Positions 1 through 9,542 of a stretch of DNA of 36,886 bases are shown one piece after another. The position numbers and the translations under genes are program-made. The stretch is taken from NCBI GenBank assembly GCA_012735405.1, contig JAAYHM010000084.1, positions 1 through 36,886 on the forward strand, in the 5' to 3' direction. Each line of letters starts with the position of its first letter. The first letter of the stretch is position 1. The DNA is from Tissierellia bacterium. GTDB taxonomy: Bacteria > Bacillota > Clostridia > Tissierellales > Tepidimicrobiaceae. The notes under the pieces were generated by a model. The model saw only the letters and a program-made list of their open reading frames with translations. It had not been told where the DNA came from and made no database searches.

Positions 1-1
1 C

Positions 2-367
2 ATACTTGAGCTCTTATCAATGGAGGATCAAAAATCCATCAAAACTTACTTGACAAACAATTCCTTTGCTGATGTGTCTAAAATAACAGATGTAATAATA
101 TTAGGCAAAGGAGAGAGAAAAGTTATTGAAGGTAAAGATGGATTTATTGAGAGTATATTAAACTTAAATAAATATGAATTTAATTACCATAGATCTCCAA
201 TGATGCTGGTTATGAATTATTTTAATCCTGACTTTTCCATAGACAATATGTACGAATGGGAAAAATATATCTTATCCAGTTTAATAAAAAAAACTAATTG
301 TTACAGAATTTATGCTCAAAATCCAATAGATTATCATAAAGAGATTATTGAAAAAGTATTAAGATAA
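2..367 (+). CDS. 3' end of an unidentified protein, cut by the window edge
   Basis: The reading frame is open from base 2 to a TAA at 365-367, so the gene most likely begins left of the window. The ATG at 20 has no ribosome site that I can see and is probably internal. The visible 121 residues are hydrophilic with no membrane segment. They are rich in Asn, Lys, Ile and Tyr, with an aromatic C-terminal half containing NYFNPDF and EWEKYI. I recognise no family motif. A terminator hairpin begins inside the last codons, so this is the last gene of its own transcript and not part of the glycan operon that follows. Function unknown. Confidence 0.55.
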   Translation: MLELLSMEDQKSIKTYLTNNSFADVSKITDVIILGKGERKVIEGKDGFIESILNLNKYEFNYHRSPMMLVMNYFNPDFSIDNMYEWEKYILSSLIKKTNCYRIYAQNPIDYHKEIIEKVLR

Positions 368-390
368 GTGATTTTTGCTTATCTTTTTTA
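361..390 (+). terminator. Rho-independent terminator after the first partial gene
   Basis: The arms AAGATAAG (361-368) and CTTATCTT (378-385) form an 8 bp stem with a 9-base loop, followed by a T-rich run. The stop codon of the upstream gene lies in the left arm. Confidence 0.75.
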
Positions 391-509
391 TTTTATAATT
401 TACTGTTCATAATATAAACTTTAAATTCATAGTATTAATAAACGGATTGTAGTGTACTTGAAACAGCTTGCCTATAACTAAACAAATCCCTTTATAGGAG
501 GTAAAATTG

Positions 510-1166
510 TTGGAAGAAATAAGCTTTAAGGAAATATTTTCTATTCTACGAAGGCGGTTATGGCTGATTATTCTACTACTTATTCTTTTTATGCTTGCTA
601 GTGGACTTGTCAGCTATTATGTAATAGATAAAAAATATGAAGCTTCTACTACACTTATGATAGTGACTACAGATGAAATTGAGTATAATGAAATTTTGTT
701 GAATCAAAAACTGGCATCAATCTATAGTGAGCTAATTAAAACAAGAGCGGTAGCTAATAAAGTTATAGAAAATTTAAAACTTAGGATTTCCTATGAGCAA
801 TATAAATCTAAAGTAAAAGTAAATTTTGTTGAAGATGCTGGATTAATTAGAATTCAAGTAAGTGATAAGAATCCAAAACTGGCAGCAGATATTGCCAATG
901 AAATTGCACTAGTATTTATAGAAGATGTTAAGAGGGTTATGAGAGTGGAAAATATACAGGTTATTGATGAGGCACAGGTACCTACGAAACCAGTAAGTCC
1001 TAAACCAGTTTTAAATATTTCCATTGCCGGCATTCTTGGCTTTATGATTGGTGTTTTTATATCCTTTTTAAAGGAGTATCTGGATAATACAATCAAGTCT
1101 TATGAAGATGTGGAGAAGTACTTGGAACTTCAGGTTTTAGGTGCCATACCAAAATTTAAAGTTTAA
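510..1166 (+). CDS. Wzz/CpsC-type polysaccharide co-polymerase (chain-length determinant)
   Basis: A membrane protein of about 218 residues with the Wzz layout. A short basic N-terminus (FSILRRRLW) leads into a transmembrane helix at about residues 15-37, then a mostly helical extracytoplasmic domain, a proline-rich stretch (VPTKPVSPKP), a second membrane helix at about 168-186, and a cytoplasmic tail ending near LGAIPKF. In Firmicutes such proteins pair with a separate BY-kinase, and that gene follows directly. They set polymer length in Wzy-dependent synthesis. Two TTG codons at 507 and 510 could start it; AGGAGG at 496-501 sits 5 or 8 bases away, and I prefer 510. First gene of the glycan operon. 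Confidence 0.85.
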   Translation: MEEISFKEIFSILRRRLWLIILLLILFMLASGLVSYYVIDKKYEASTTLMIVTTDEIEYNEILLNQKLASIYSELIKTRAVANKVIENLKLRISYEQYKSKVKVNFVEDAGLIRIQVSDKNPKLAADIANEIALVFIEDVKRVMRVENIQVIDEAQVPTKPVSPKPVLNISIAGILGFMIGVFISFLKEYLDNTIKSYEDVEKYLELQVLGAIPKFKV

Positions 1167-1181
1167 AATATGAGGTGTAAT

Positions 1182-1823
1182 ATGGAGAATATAAAATTGT
1201 ACTCATTAAAGAATCCAAAGTCAGGTTTTTCCGAATCCTTTAAATCACTAAGAACCAGCCTTCAATTTTCTAGTAGGGACAAAAAAATACAGATAATAGT
1301 TGTCACGTCTCCTGGAAGGGGTGAGGGTAAAACTACAATAGCCAGTAATCTAGCCTTGTCTTTTGCTCAGTCTGAAAAAAAGGTGCTATTGGTGGATTGT
1401 AACATGAGAAAACCCACTATACATGAGATATTTGACATCCCAAATGAAAAAGGTTTAACTAATATACTATTAGGCGAAGGAAATCTGGAGGATGTGGTAC
1501 ATAATTGGGTGGGAGAGTTACAAGGTTTAAATGTAGTTACTTGTGGCCCAATTCCATTGAATCCATCTGAAATACTTGGCTCTGACCAAATGAAGAAGTT
1601 TTTGGAGGATGTAAGGAAAGAGTTTGATATGGTCATAATAGATACCCCGGCTATTAACTCGGTTACCGATGGTGTTATTTTATCTGCCCTTGCTGATGGG
1701 ACTATTATGGTTGTAGAGCTGAGAAGAACTGATAGAGATACTGCTAAAAAAGGGAAAAAACTTCTAGAGTCTGTTCATGCCAATATTATAGGAGTTGTAT
1801 TGAACAAGGTGCCTACTAAATAG
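1182..1823 (+). CDS. CpsD/CapB-type tyrosine kinase-like ATPase (BY-kinase family)
   Basis: A cytoplasmic P-loop protein of about 213 residues. It has Walker A GEGKTT (Lys50), the Walker A' motif LLVDCNMRKP and Walker B MVIIDTPA, the three BY-kinase motifs, plus an N-terminal ESFKSLRTSL segment typical of the family. It should interact with the tail of the Wzz-like protein just upstream and regulate polymerisation. The tyrosine-rich tail that these kinases usually autophosphorylate is missing: the protein ends in NKVPTK with no Tyr cluster. An ATG at 1170 is in frame, but GAGGTG at 1172-1177 only makes sense as the ribosome site for the ATG at 1182. Confidence 0.87.
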   Translation: MENIKLYSLKNPKSGFSESFKSLRTSLQFSSRDKKIQIIVVTSPGRGEGKTTIASNLALSFAQSEKKVLLVDCNMRKPTIHEIFDIPNEKGLTNILLGEGNLEDVVHNWVGELQGLNVVTCGPIPLNPSEILGSDQMKKFLEDVRKEFDMVIIDTPAINSVTDGVILSALADGTIMVVELRRTDRDTAKKGKKLLESVHANIIGVVLNKVPTK

Positions 1824-1844
1824 GGGAGAACTGGAGGTATTAAG

Positions 1845-3365
1845 TTGAGGATAGCTAAAAAGGTAGCAAAGTCTGCCATAATCATCATGGTATTTACATT
1901 GAGTAGTAAATTTCTAGGATTCATAAGAGAAGTACTCATAGCTTCAAAATTTGGTTCAGGAATGGAAACAGATGCCTATTTTGTGGCTTATTCTGCCACA
2001 TATATGCTTATAAGGCTAATAGGAACGGGGTTAAATACTACAATGATACCAATACTTTCTGAAATAGAGACAAAAAAAGGTAAGGCTAAAAAGGATTTTT
2101 ATGTTAACAATTTATTAAATTCAGTAGGCTTGTTAGCAATATTCATAATTGTGTTAGGCTGGTTTGTAGCACCAGGGCTTATCAAAATAATGGCTTATGG
2201 CTTTAAATACAAGGAGTTTCAATTAGCTGTAAGGCTTACCAGAATTGGTTTACCTATAATGATAATATCAGGGACATGCTATATACTGACAGGTTATCTC
2301 CATAGTAGTGAAAGCTTCTTTGTTCCAGCTGTGGCAGGTCTTCCATTTAACTTTGTGCTTATAATCTATTTATTATTTTTTTCCCAAAATTATGGCATTA
2401 TGGGATTAATGGCAGCCACTGTATTGGCTGAATTGATAATGCTAACCATACAAATTCCAGCAGTAAAAAAATTAGCTTTTAAATACAGATTTATAGTGGA
2501 TTTTAGAGACACATATATAAAGAAGGCATTACTATCAACCTTACCTGTAATTATAGGTACTGCTATAAACGAATTAAATGGAATAATAGACAAAACCATG
2601 GCTTCAAGCTTGGTGGAAGGTAGTATATCAGCCTTGAATTATGCAAACAAAATAAACAGCTTAATATTGGGCGTATTTATAACAGCAATAGCTACTGTTG
2701 TATTTCCGGTATTATCCAGAGAATTCAATAAAGACAATATTGAGGAAGTAAAGTCTGTATTAGGCTATGGTTTAAATATAGTGATATTAATAACTGTACC
2801 TGCAGCTACCGGGTTAATTATTCTATCTAAGCCAATTGTAAGGGTGTTTTTTGAAAGGGGAGCCTTTAGCTCAACAGATACAATAATGACAAGTTTTGCC
2901 CTTGTTTTTTATGCAATTGGATTGATAGGTTCAGGAACAAGTCTTCTCCTAAGCAGAGTTTTCTATTCATTAAAGGATACAAAAACTCCTATGATAAATG
3001 GAGCAATTGCAGTAGCTGTAAATATATTGTTAAACATAGTTTTTATAAAACCGCTTAAGCATGGTGGTCTTGCTTTGGCTACCAGTATTTCTTCAATAAT
3101 TGCAGCCTTATTGCTCTTGAAGGACCTGAGTAGAAAAATAAAAGATGTGTATTTTGAACCTAATTTAAAGTGTTTAATTAAATCTATATTAGCAGCAGTT
3201 ATTATGGCTGTAATTGTATATGGACTTTACAGCCTAATTAGAGATATTTTTATTGGAAGCAAATTGATGGAGTTAATAGCCTTGGCTGTAACAGCAGCAG
3301 TTGGTGCATTAGTTTATGGTATTCTTTGTTTTCTTTTTAAAGTTACACGGTTTCTATTATTTTAG
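1845..3365 (+). CDS. MurJ/MviN-family lipid-linked oligosaccharide flippase
   Basis: A 506-residue polytopic membrane protein of the MOP superfamily, with roughly 14 hydrophobic helices. The N-terminus has the MviN/MurJ signature SSKFLGFIREVLIASKFG followed by DAYFVA, and later ALNYANKIN and FFERGAF, all typical of MurJ. MurJ flips lipid II. Placed between the Wzz/kinase pair and sugar-nucleotide genes, it may instead move the lipid-linked repeat unit of this glycan, the role usually taken by Wzx; that is inference. It starts with TTG behind GGAGG at 1831-1835. The stop codon is within the right arm of a strong terminator. Confidence 0.85.
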   Translation: MRIAKKVAKSAIIIMVFTLSSKFLGFIREVLIASKFGSGMETDAYFVAYSATYMLIRLIGTGLNTTMIPILSEIETKKGKAKKDFYVNNLLNSVGLLAIFIIVLGWFVAPGLIKIMAYGFKYKEFQLAVRLTRIGLPIMIISGTCYILTGYLHSSESFFVPAVAGLPFNFVLIIYLLFFSQNYGIMGLMAATVLAELIMLTIQIPAVKKLAFKYRFIVDFRDTYIKKALLSTLPVIIGTAINELNGIIDKTMASSLVEGSISALNYANKINSLILGVFITAIATVVFPVLSREFNKDNIEEVKSVLGYGLNIVILITVPAATGLIILSKPIVRVFFERGAFSSTDTIMTSFALVFYAIGLIGSGTSLLLSRVFYSLKDTKTPMINGAIAVAVNILLNIVFIKPLKHGGLALATSISSIIAALLLLKDLSRKIKDVYFEPNLKCLIKSILAAVIMAVIVYGLYSLIRDIFIGSKLMELIALAVTAAVGALVYGILCFLFKVTRFLLF

Positions 3366-3377
3366 AAACCGTGTTTT
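3345..3377 (+). terminator. Strong terminator overlapping the end of the flippase gene
   Basis: A 12 bp perfect stem, ACACGGTTTCTA (3345-3356) with TAGAAACCGTGT (3363-3374), a 6-base loop and a T-rich tail. It covers the last codons and the TAG, and divides the glycan cluster into two transcripts unless read through. Confidence 0.85.
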
Positions 3378-3468
3378 GTGTGTTTTTATAAATTTATAAA
3401 CAAAGCTTGTACACTGTTCTGTTTTGTAATTTATAAAAATAAAATATATACAAGGTTAGGAGATATGG

Positions 3469-5367
3469 GTGAATGATATGGGAAGAAAGGTTATGGCTAT
3501 AATTTTTCTATTAATAGATGCTGTACTAATAAATCTTACTTATATATTGTCGTTGATAATTAGATTTGAAGAGGCTATATATAGTAATCAATTCATATTA
3601 TATTTTACAAGATATAAGGAGCAGTTTATCTATATTACTCTAATCAAGCTAATCATATTTGCTTTTTTTAAAATGTATAGGAGTATATGGAGATATGCAA
3701 GTGTTGAGGAGCTAGTGAATATTGTCCTGGCAGCTATAGTATCTAATTTGGCAATATTAAGCTACACCCATCTGATAGGAAGTAACTTGCCAATAAGCGT
3801 CTATATTATAGCAACTCTATTTGACATGATGTTTATTGGAGGGGCACGGTTTTGCTTAAGAGTTGTTAAATTATATATGGATAAATTTAACCAAGACAAG
3901 AACAAAAAAAGAATAATGATTATAGGTGCTGGAGAAGCTGGTGTTTTAGTAATAAAAGAATACAAAAATCATCCCCAGTTAAACAGCAAACCAGTAGCTT
4001 TAATAGATGATGATGAATATAAGCAAGGAAGGGTTATCATGGGAGTGCCTGTGGTTGGAAAGAGGGATGATATACTGGCTCAGGTTGAAAAGCTTAAAAT
4101 TGATGAAATAATTTTAGCTATGCCATCTGCTTCAAAAAAAGACATTAGTAGTATTGTAGATATATGTAAGAAGACCAAGGCCAAATTAAAAATACTGCCT
4201 GGAGTATATGAGTTAATAGATGGTAAAGTGACAATCAAGAATATTAGAGATGTTCAAATTGAGGATCTGCTTGGTAGAGAAGAGATAAAAACAGACATAA
4301 ATGCAATAAGCAGCTATATCAAGGATAAGGTAATTCTAGTAACTGGTGGCGGCGGTTCAATAGGCTCTGAGCTATGCAGGCAGATAGCCAATATTAAACC
4401 AAGGAAGCTAGTAATAATTGAAATATATGAGAATTCTGCCTATGATATTGAAAATGAATTGCTAAGGCGCAATAAGGACCTAAATCTTAAGATTTATATA
4501 GCCTCTATCGTTGACAGGGATATAATGTTTGACTTATTCAATATAGAAAGACCAGATGTGGTATTTCATGCAGCAGCACATAAACATGTACCTTTAATGG
4601 AGGCTAGTCCAAAGGAATCAATAAAAAATAATGTATTTGGAACCTTAAATCTTGTCCATGCAGCAGATAAATATGGTGTAAAAAAATTTGTAATGATTTC
4701 AACAGATAAGGCGGTAAATCCAACTAATATTATGGGAGCAAGTAAAAGAATATGCGAGATGATCATTCAATCTGTAAATCCTGTGTCTAAAACTGATTTT
4801 GTTGCTGTAAGATTTGGAAATGTACTGGGAAGCAATGGCAGTGTTATACCACTATTTAAGAAACAGATTGAAGAAGGGGGACCAGTTACAGTAACCCATA
4901 AGGATGTTATAAGGTATTTTATGACAATTCCTGAAGCTGTAAGCTTGGTGATTCAAGCTGGTGCCATAGTTAAAGGTGGAGAGATATTTGTATTAGATAT
5001 GGGAAAACCTGTAAAGATTTTGGATTTAGCTGAAGATTTAATTAGGTTATCAGGATTTGAACCTTATAAGGATATTCAAATAGAAATAATAGGATTAAGA
5101 CCAGGAGAAAAATTATACGAAGAGCTATTTTTTGAGGAAGAAAATGTTACATCCACAATGCATGACAAGATATTTGTAGCAAAACCCACTTTTACAGATT
5201 ACAAACTGCTAATGAAATCCTTAGAAGAAGCAAAAAGAATTATTAAGGAAGGTACAGATGAAGATCTTAAGGTTTACATACAATCTATAGTGCCTAATTA
5301 TACAATACAAAGAACTCCATCTTATACCTGTCTTAATGCTACAATACCCAGGTACTATAAAGACTAG
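3469..5367 (+). CDS. Membrane-bound UDP-GlcNAc 4,6-dehydratase, PglF/WbpM/CapD family
   Basis: At 632 residues it has the long-form layout. Four membrane helices occupy about residues 8-130, then a Rossmann-like CoA-binding domain with IIGAGEAG, then an extended SDR domain starting at about 287. The SDR cofactor loop is TGGGGSIGSE (near 290-299). The catalytic region reads STDKAVNPTNIMGASK, with Met422 where short dehydratases have Tyr, and Lys426. That Ser/Met/Lys arrangement is known from the large WbpM/PglF enzymes. They turn UDP-GlcNAc into the 4-keto-6-deoxy sugar at the membrane. GTG at 3469 is chosen because TAGGAG lies 6 bases upstream; ATG at 3478 is an alternative. The aminotransferase after it takes its likely product. 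Confidence 0.9.
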   Translation: MNDMGRKVMAIIFLLIDAVLINLTYILSLIIRFEEAIYSNQFILYFTRYKEQFIYITLIKLIIFAFFKMYRSIWRYASVEELVNIVLAAIVSNLAILSYTHLIGSNLPISVYIIATLFDMMFIGGARFCLRVVKLYMDKFNQDKNKKRIMIIGAGEAGVLVIKEYKNHPQLNSKPVALIDDDEYKQGRVIMGVPVVGKRDDILAQVEKLKIDEIILAMPSASKKDISSIVDICKKTKAKLKILPGVYELIDGKVTIKNIRDVQIEDLLGREEIKTDINAISSYIKDKVILVTGGGGSIGSELCRQIANIKPRKLVIIEIYENSAYDIENELLRRNKDLNLKIYIASIVDRDIMFDLFNIERPDVVFHAAAHKHVPLMEASPKESIKNNVFGTLNLVHAADKYGVKKFVMISTDKAVNPTNIMGASKRICEMIIQSVNPVSKTDFVAVRFGNVLGSNGSVIPLFKKQIEEGGPVTVTHKDVIRYFMTIPEAVSLVIQAGAIVKGGEIFVLDMGKPVKILDLAEDLIRLSGFEPYKDIQIEIIGLRPGEKLYEELFFEEENVTSTMHDKIFVAKPTFTDYKLLMKSLEEAKRIIKEGTDEDLKVYIQSIVPNYTIQRTPSYTCLNATIPRYYKD

Positions 5368-5425
5368 GAGACATGGGATACCCGATGATAATATAGAAGA
5401 GTTTATGATAATAGGGGGAAGGCTG

Positions 5426-6568
5426 ATGGATAGGCGGATTTATCTAGCATCGCCACATATGAGTGATGAAGGTTATGAGTTGGAATATATCAAGGAAGCT
5501 TTTGATACCAATTGGATTGCACCATTGGGAGCCAATGTAGATAGCTTTGAAAAGGAATTTGCTGAAAAAATAGGGGCAAAACATGCTGCTGCTTTAGTAA
5601 CCGGAACTGCTGCAATACACATGGCTTTGAAGGCAGCTGGTGTTGAGGAAGGTGATATAGTCTTATGTCAGGATCTTACCTTTGCAGCAACTGCTAATGC
5701 AATTATTTATCAAAATGCCATACCAGTGTTTGTAGACAGTGATTACGAAACCTGGAATATGAATCCTAAAGCCTTGGAAGAAGCCTTTGAAAAATATCCA
5801 AATGCCAAGGCTGTTTTAGTAGTTCACCTATATGGACTTTCAGCAGATATGGATAGGATTGTAGATATATGTAAGAGATACCAGGCTGTATTAATTGAAG
5901 ATGCAGCAGAAGCCCTAGGGACCTATTATAAGGGAAGGCATGTGGGAACCATTGGTGATTATGGTGTATTTTCCTTTAATGGTAATAAAGTAATTACTAC
6001 TTCTGGTGGAGGCATGCTTGTTTCAGATAATGAAGAGAGAATTGCAAAGGTAAGATTTTGGGCGAGCCAATCAAGGGAAAAGGCCAGGTATTATGAACAC
6101 AGGGAGCTGGGATACAACTATAGAATGAGCAACATATTAGCTGGAATAGGCAGGGGGCAGCTAAAGGTCTTGGATAAAAGGTTAGCCAAGAAGAAATATA
6201 TATTTGAATTCTACAAAAGAGAACTAGACCATCTTGAAGGAGTAAAGTTTATGCCAATTAATGAATGGAATGAACCAAATTACTGGCTAACTTGTATAAG
6301 GCTAAATGATTGTTATTCCGGGCATAGTAAAGGATCGGGGATTCTACCTGTTGATATTATAGAAGCATTAGAAAAAGAAAATATAGAATCGCGACCTCTC
6401 TGGAAACCAATGCATCTGCAACCCTTTTTCGCAGGATATGATTATATAGGTGAAAATGTCAGTGGAAACCTGTTTGAAAAAGGCCTTTGTTTACCAAGTG
6501 ATACAAAGATGACGGATGAAGATTTGAGCAGGGTTTGCAGGGCTATTAAGAGGTTGTGGTATAGTTGA
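5426..6568 (+). CDS. DegT/DnrJ/EryC1/StrS sugar aminotransferase, PglE-like
   Basis: A 380-residue PLP enzyme. Visible family marks are [14 protein letters not shown] in the cofactor pocket, EDAAEALG with the pyridine-binding Asp, and [15 protein letters not shown], where Lys188 should form the Schiff base. The C-terminal part has [13 protein letters not shown], also typical. It probably puts an amino group on C4 of the keto sugar made by the preceding dehydratase, as PglE does in bacillosamine synthesis. The frame stays open upstream into the dehydratase gene, but GGGGGAAGG at 5413-5421 and the standard N-terminus fix the ATG at 5426. Its stop overlaps the start of the next gene. Confidence 0.9.
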   Translation: MDRRIYLASPHMSDEGYELEYIKEAFDTNWIAPLGANVDSFEKEFAEKIGAKHAAALVTGTAAIHMALKAAGVEEGDIVLCQDLTFAATANAIIYQNAIPVFVDSDYETWNMNPKALEEAFEKYPNAKAVLVVHLYGLSADMDRIVDICKRYQAVLIEDAAEALGTYYKGRHVGTIGDYGVFSFNGNKVITTSGGGMLVSDNEERIAKVRFWASQSREKARYYEHRELGYNYRMSNILAGIGRGQLKVLDKRLAKKKYIFEFYKRELDHLEGVKFMPINEWNEPNYWLTCIRLNDCYSGHSKGSGILPVDIIEALEKENIESRPLWKPMHLQPFFAGYDYIGENVSGNLFEKGLCLPSDTKMTDEDLSRVCRAIKRLWYS

Positions 6569-7200
6569 AAAACGGAATATATAAAAGGTACTTAAAAAGG
6601 CCAATGGATATCCTATTATCCTTAGTAACCTTAATAGTACTATGGCCTTTAATATTGATAATTGCAGTATTAGTAAAAATCAAATTAGGTAGTCCAATAA
6701 TATTTAAGCAGGAAAGAGTAGGATTAAATGAGAAAATATTTACCTTATATAAGTTCAGAACTATGACAGATGCTAGAGATGAAAAGGGGGAACTGTTGTC
6801 TGATAGTGCCAGGCTTACTAAATTTGGCAAGATGCTTAGGTACACATCTTTAGATGAACTTCCCCAGCTGTTTAATATTTTGAAAGGTGATATGTCTATT
6901 ATAGGACCCCGGCCATTACTAGTAGAGTATCTTCCTTTTTATAAGGAATATCATAAGCAGCGTCACAGTGTAAGACCAGGCTTATCCGGCCTTGCTCAGG
7001 TTAATGGCAGAAATGCTATTACATGGGAGGATAGGTTTGATTTAGACGTGAAATATACCCTTAACATTACCTTCCTTGAAGATCTGAAGATTATATTTTT
7101 GACATTAAAAAAAGTATATAAAAAAGAAGGTATAGATTTTGATGGGCCTATATCTATGGAATATTTTGAAGGAAGTAAGGAAGAGTCATTTCCATTGTAA
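6565..7200 (+). CDS. PglC-like initiating phosphoglycosyl transferase
   Basis: A 211-residue small-form polyprenol-phosphate sugar transferase. One hydrophobic membrane segment at about 14-36 is preceded by KRPMDILLS. The core has [24 protein letters not shown] with the catalytic Asp97-Glu98 pair, [12 protein letters not shown] and [13 protein letters not shown], all hallmarks of the monotopic PGT family. It moves a sugar phosphate from UDP-sugar to undecaprenyl phosphate and so starts the repeat. The TTG start overlaps the aminotransferase stop (TTGA), with AAGAGG 11 bases upstream, so the two are translationally coupled. The PglF-PglE-PglC order suggests an amino-dideoxy first sugar. Confidence 0.9.
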   Translation: MKNGIYKRYLKRPMDILLSLVTLIVLWPLILIIAVLVKIKLGSPIIFKQERVGLNEKIFTLYKFRTMTDARDEKGELLSDSARLTKFGKMLRYTSLDELPQLFNILKGDMSIIGPRPLLVEYLPFYKEYHKQRHSVRPGLSGLAQVNGRNAITWEDRFDLDVKYTLNITFLEDLKIIFLTLKKVYKKEGIDFDGPISMEYFEGSKEESFPL

Positions 7201-7238
7201 AATTATCTTCAGTAATAAATATAAAAGGATGAATAAGG

Positions 7239-8231
7239 ATGAAGTATAGTGATATCTATTTTTTAGAAAAGTATGGAAGGTTGTATGAAGAAATTGAAAA
7301 TGGCAAATTAGAAGTATTTGAATATAATTCAAATATTGGCTCAATAAGAAACATGTTTATTAAAAGGGATATTCCAATAATTATAGATAATGTTAAATAT
7401 TATGACATAGTAACACCTTATGGATATGGCGGACCAATAATAGTGAAATGTTATGATGAATCAAAAAGAAAGGAATTGGTAAGAGGTTATCATAACCAGT
7501 TTAGGACCTATTGCTTAGAAAATAATATAGTTACAGAATTCATACGCTTTCATCCTATAAATAATAATGCAAGGGATTTTATGGATATATACCAGGTAGA
7601 ATTTGTTAGAAAAACAGTAGGAACAAATATAAAAGACTATGATGATCCAATACAAAGTGAGTTTAAAAAGGGATGCAGAAAAGAAATTAGAAGGGCTCTT
7701 AATAGAGGGGTTAAATACAGAATAAAAAGAAGCCCTGACAACTTAGATGTATTTAAGGAACTATATTATAAGACAATGGACAGGAATAGGGCTAATGATT
7801 ACTATTATTTTGATGATAAATATTTTGACAATATATTATTAAGTTTTAGGGATGAATTATTAATAACAGAATTAATATTTGATGATAAAGTAATAGCAAG
7901 TGAAATGTATTTTGTGTCAGATAGGCTTATACATGCCCATCTATTAGGAAATTTAGATGAATATTTACATTTATCAGCAGGTGTTTTGCTTGAATATGCA
8001 ACAGTTCTTTGGGGGAAAGAAAATGGATATGATTATTTACACCATGGTGGGGGAAGGACAAATGATGAAAATGATCCCTTATTTAAGTACAAAAAAAAGT
8101 TTGGCAAGAATACAGAATTTGATTTTTACATAGGAAAGAAAGTTTGGAATGAAGAGGTATACAAAAAATTGATTGAAGTAAGCAAGGTAGATCCAAATGT
8201 GGATTTCTTCCCTGCTTATAGGAGTAGATAG
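7239..8231 (+). CDS. FemAB-type GNAT acyltransferase of the glycan cluster
   Basis: A soluble 330-residue protein with the double-GNAT look of FemAB/Acetyltransf_6 proteins: YGYGGPI in the first half, a basic helix KKGCRKEIRRALNRG near the centre, ELIFDDKVIASEMYF, and YDYLHHGGGR with FKKKFG-like residues near the end. Some relatives add amino acids from tRNA to peptidoglycan, others acylate sugars or glycan intermediates. No PglD-like acetyltransferase for the 4-amino sugar is present in the window, so this gene is a candidate for modifying it; that is inference. ATG 7239 follows AAGGATGAATAAGG. Confidence 0.7.
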   Translation: MKYSDIYFLEKYGRLYEEIENGKLEVFEYNSNIGSIRNMFIKRDIPIIIDNVKYYDIVTPYGYGGPIIVKCYDESKRKELVRGYHNQFRTYCLENNIVTEFIRFHPINNNARDFMDIYQVEFVRKTVGTNIKDYDDPIQSEFKKGCRKEIRRALNRGVKYRIKRSPDNLDVFKELYYKTMDRNRANDYYYFDDKYFDNILLSFRDELLITELIFDDKVIASEMYFVSDRLIHAHLLGNLDEYLHLSAGVLLEYATVLWGKENGYDYLHHGGGRTNDENDPLFKYKKKFGKNTEFDFYIGKKVWNEEVYKKLIEVSKVDPNVDFFPAYRSR

Positions 8232-8243
8232 AAAAAAAGGCAG

Positions 8244-9455
8244 GTGTGCATAATTAAAGACATATTACTTATTGCCCATTTTTCACAAGTACCAGGGGAA
8301 AAAGGTAATTGCAGGTTTAATTATATTGCAGAGAGAATAGATAAAAGTAAGGCCAGTGTTGAATTAGTGACATCAAATTTTGCCCATGATACAAAATCCC
8401 ATAGAAGCATTGCTGATGTACAAAGAAGCAGCATTAACTATAAGCTTACTATGCTTTATGAACCTGGTTATTATAAGAATGTTTCACTTAGAAGATTTTA
8501 TAGCCATTTTGTAATGGGAAACAGTTTAAAAAGGTATTTAAAGAAAAGAAAAAGACCAGATCTTATATATTGTTCAGTGCCTTCCCTTGATGTAGCTAAG
8601 GTTGCGGCTAAATATGCCAGTAAAAATAAGGTACCCTTTGTTATTGATATTCAGGATTTATGGCCTGAAGCCTTTAGAATGGTTTTCAATATACCCATAA
8701 TAAGTCATATTTTATTTTATCCCATGAAAATAAGGGCTAATTATATTTACAGGACGGCTGATGGAATAATAGCCGTTTCTCAAACCTATGTAGACAGGGC
8801 GTTAAAAAATAATAGTAAGTGTAAATTTGGATATAGTGTATACTTGGGAACTGATTTAGGTTACTTTGACCAGATAGTACAAAATAATAAATTTAAAAAT
8901 AAGCCTGAGGATGAAATATGGCTGGTATATATAGGCACTTTAGGGCATAGCTATGATTTAATTTCAGTAATCGATGCATTAAAGATCATTAAAGACAAAG
9001 GAATTCACAATATCAAGTTTATTGTCATAGGAGATGGACCCATGAAGTCCAAATTTGAGAGGTATGCAAAGGAAAAAGGCATATATGCAGAATTTACCGG
9101 TAGCTTAAGCTATGAAAGAATGGTTGGTATTTTAGCTGTATGTGACATAGCAGTCAACCCTATCAGGAAGGGTTCAGCAGGTAGTATTATTAATAAAGTT
9201 GGAGATTATGCAGCTGCTGCTTTACCTGTAATAAATACCCAAGAATCCTCTGAATATCAAGAGCTGCTTGTGAAGTACAATGCAGGATTTAATTGCAGAA
9301 ATGGAGATGCAGAAGATATTTCAGAAAAAATACTAACCCTGTATTTTGACAATGATCTGCGTAGGAAGATGGGAAAGAATAATAGATTGCTTGCAGAAGA
9401 GAAATTTAATAGGGCAAACACTTACTCAACCATAATAGATTTATTAAACAGTTAA
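8244..9455 (+). CDS. Glycosyltransferase family 4 (WbuB/PglA-like)
   Basis: A 403-residue GT-B fold enzyme. The N-terminal half holds IAHFSQVPG and later DIQDLWPEAF, usual in the WbuB/WcaI group. The C-terminal nucleotide-binding half has VYIGTLG, FIVIGDGPMKSKFE and the acidic region DIAVNPIRKGSAGSI followed by KVGDYAAAALPVI. It should add a sugar from a nucleotide donor to the lipid-linked acceptor on the cytoplasmic side. The start is uncertain: GTG 8244 follows AGGCAG closely. Confidence 0.82.
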   Translation: MCIIKDILLIAHFSQVPGEKGNCRFNYIAERIDKSKASVELVTSNFAHDTKSHRSIADVQRSSINYKLTMLYEPGYYKNVSLRRFYSHFVMGNSLKRYLKKRKRPDLIYCSVPSLDVAKVAAKYASKNKVPFVIDIQDLWPEAFRMVFNIPIISHILFYPMKIRANYIYRTADGIIAVSQTYVDRALKNNSKCKFGYSVYLGTDLGYFDQIVQNNKFKNKPEDEIWLVYIGTLGHSYDLISVIDALKIIKDKGIHNIKFIVIGDGPMKSKFERYAKEKGIYAEFTGSLSYERMVGILAVCDIAVNPIRKGSAGSIINKVGDYAAAALPVINTQESSEYQELLVKYNAGFNCRNGDAEDISEKILTLYFDNDLRRKMGKNNRLLAEEKFNRANTYSTIIDLLNS

Positions 9456-9542
9456 GTTTAAATAAATTGATGTAGATAAGACAAGGAATGATTAAATAGT
9501 TGGGGAAGTTTAAAGAAAAATGCAAAATAAGGAAGGATCTAT

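Noticed and set aside
5336-5425. Longer N-terminus for the aminotransferase, overlapping the dehydratase
   Set aside because: The extra residues are not family-like, and a good ribosome site stands before ATG 5426.
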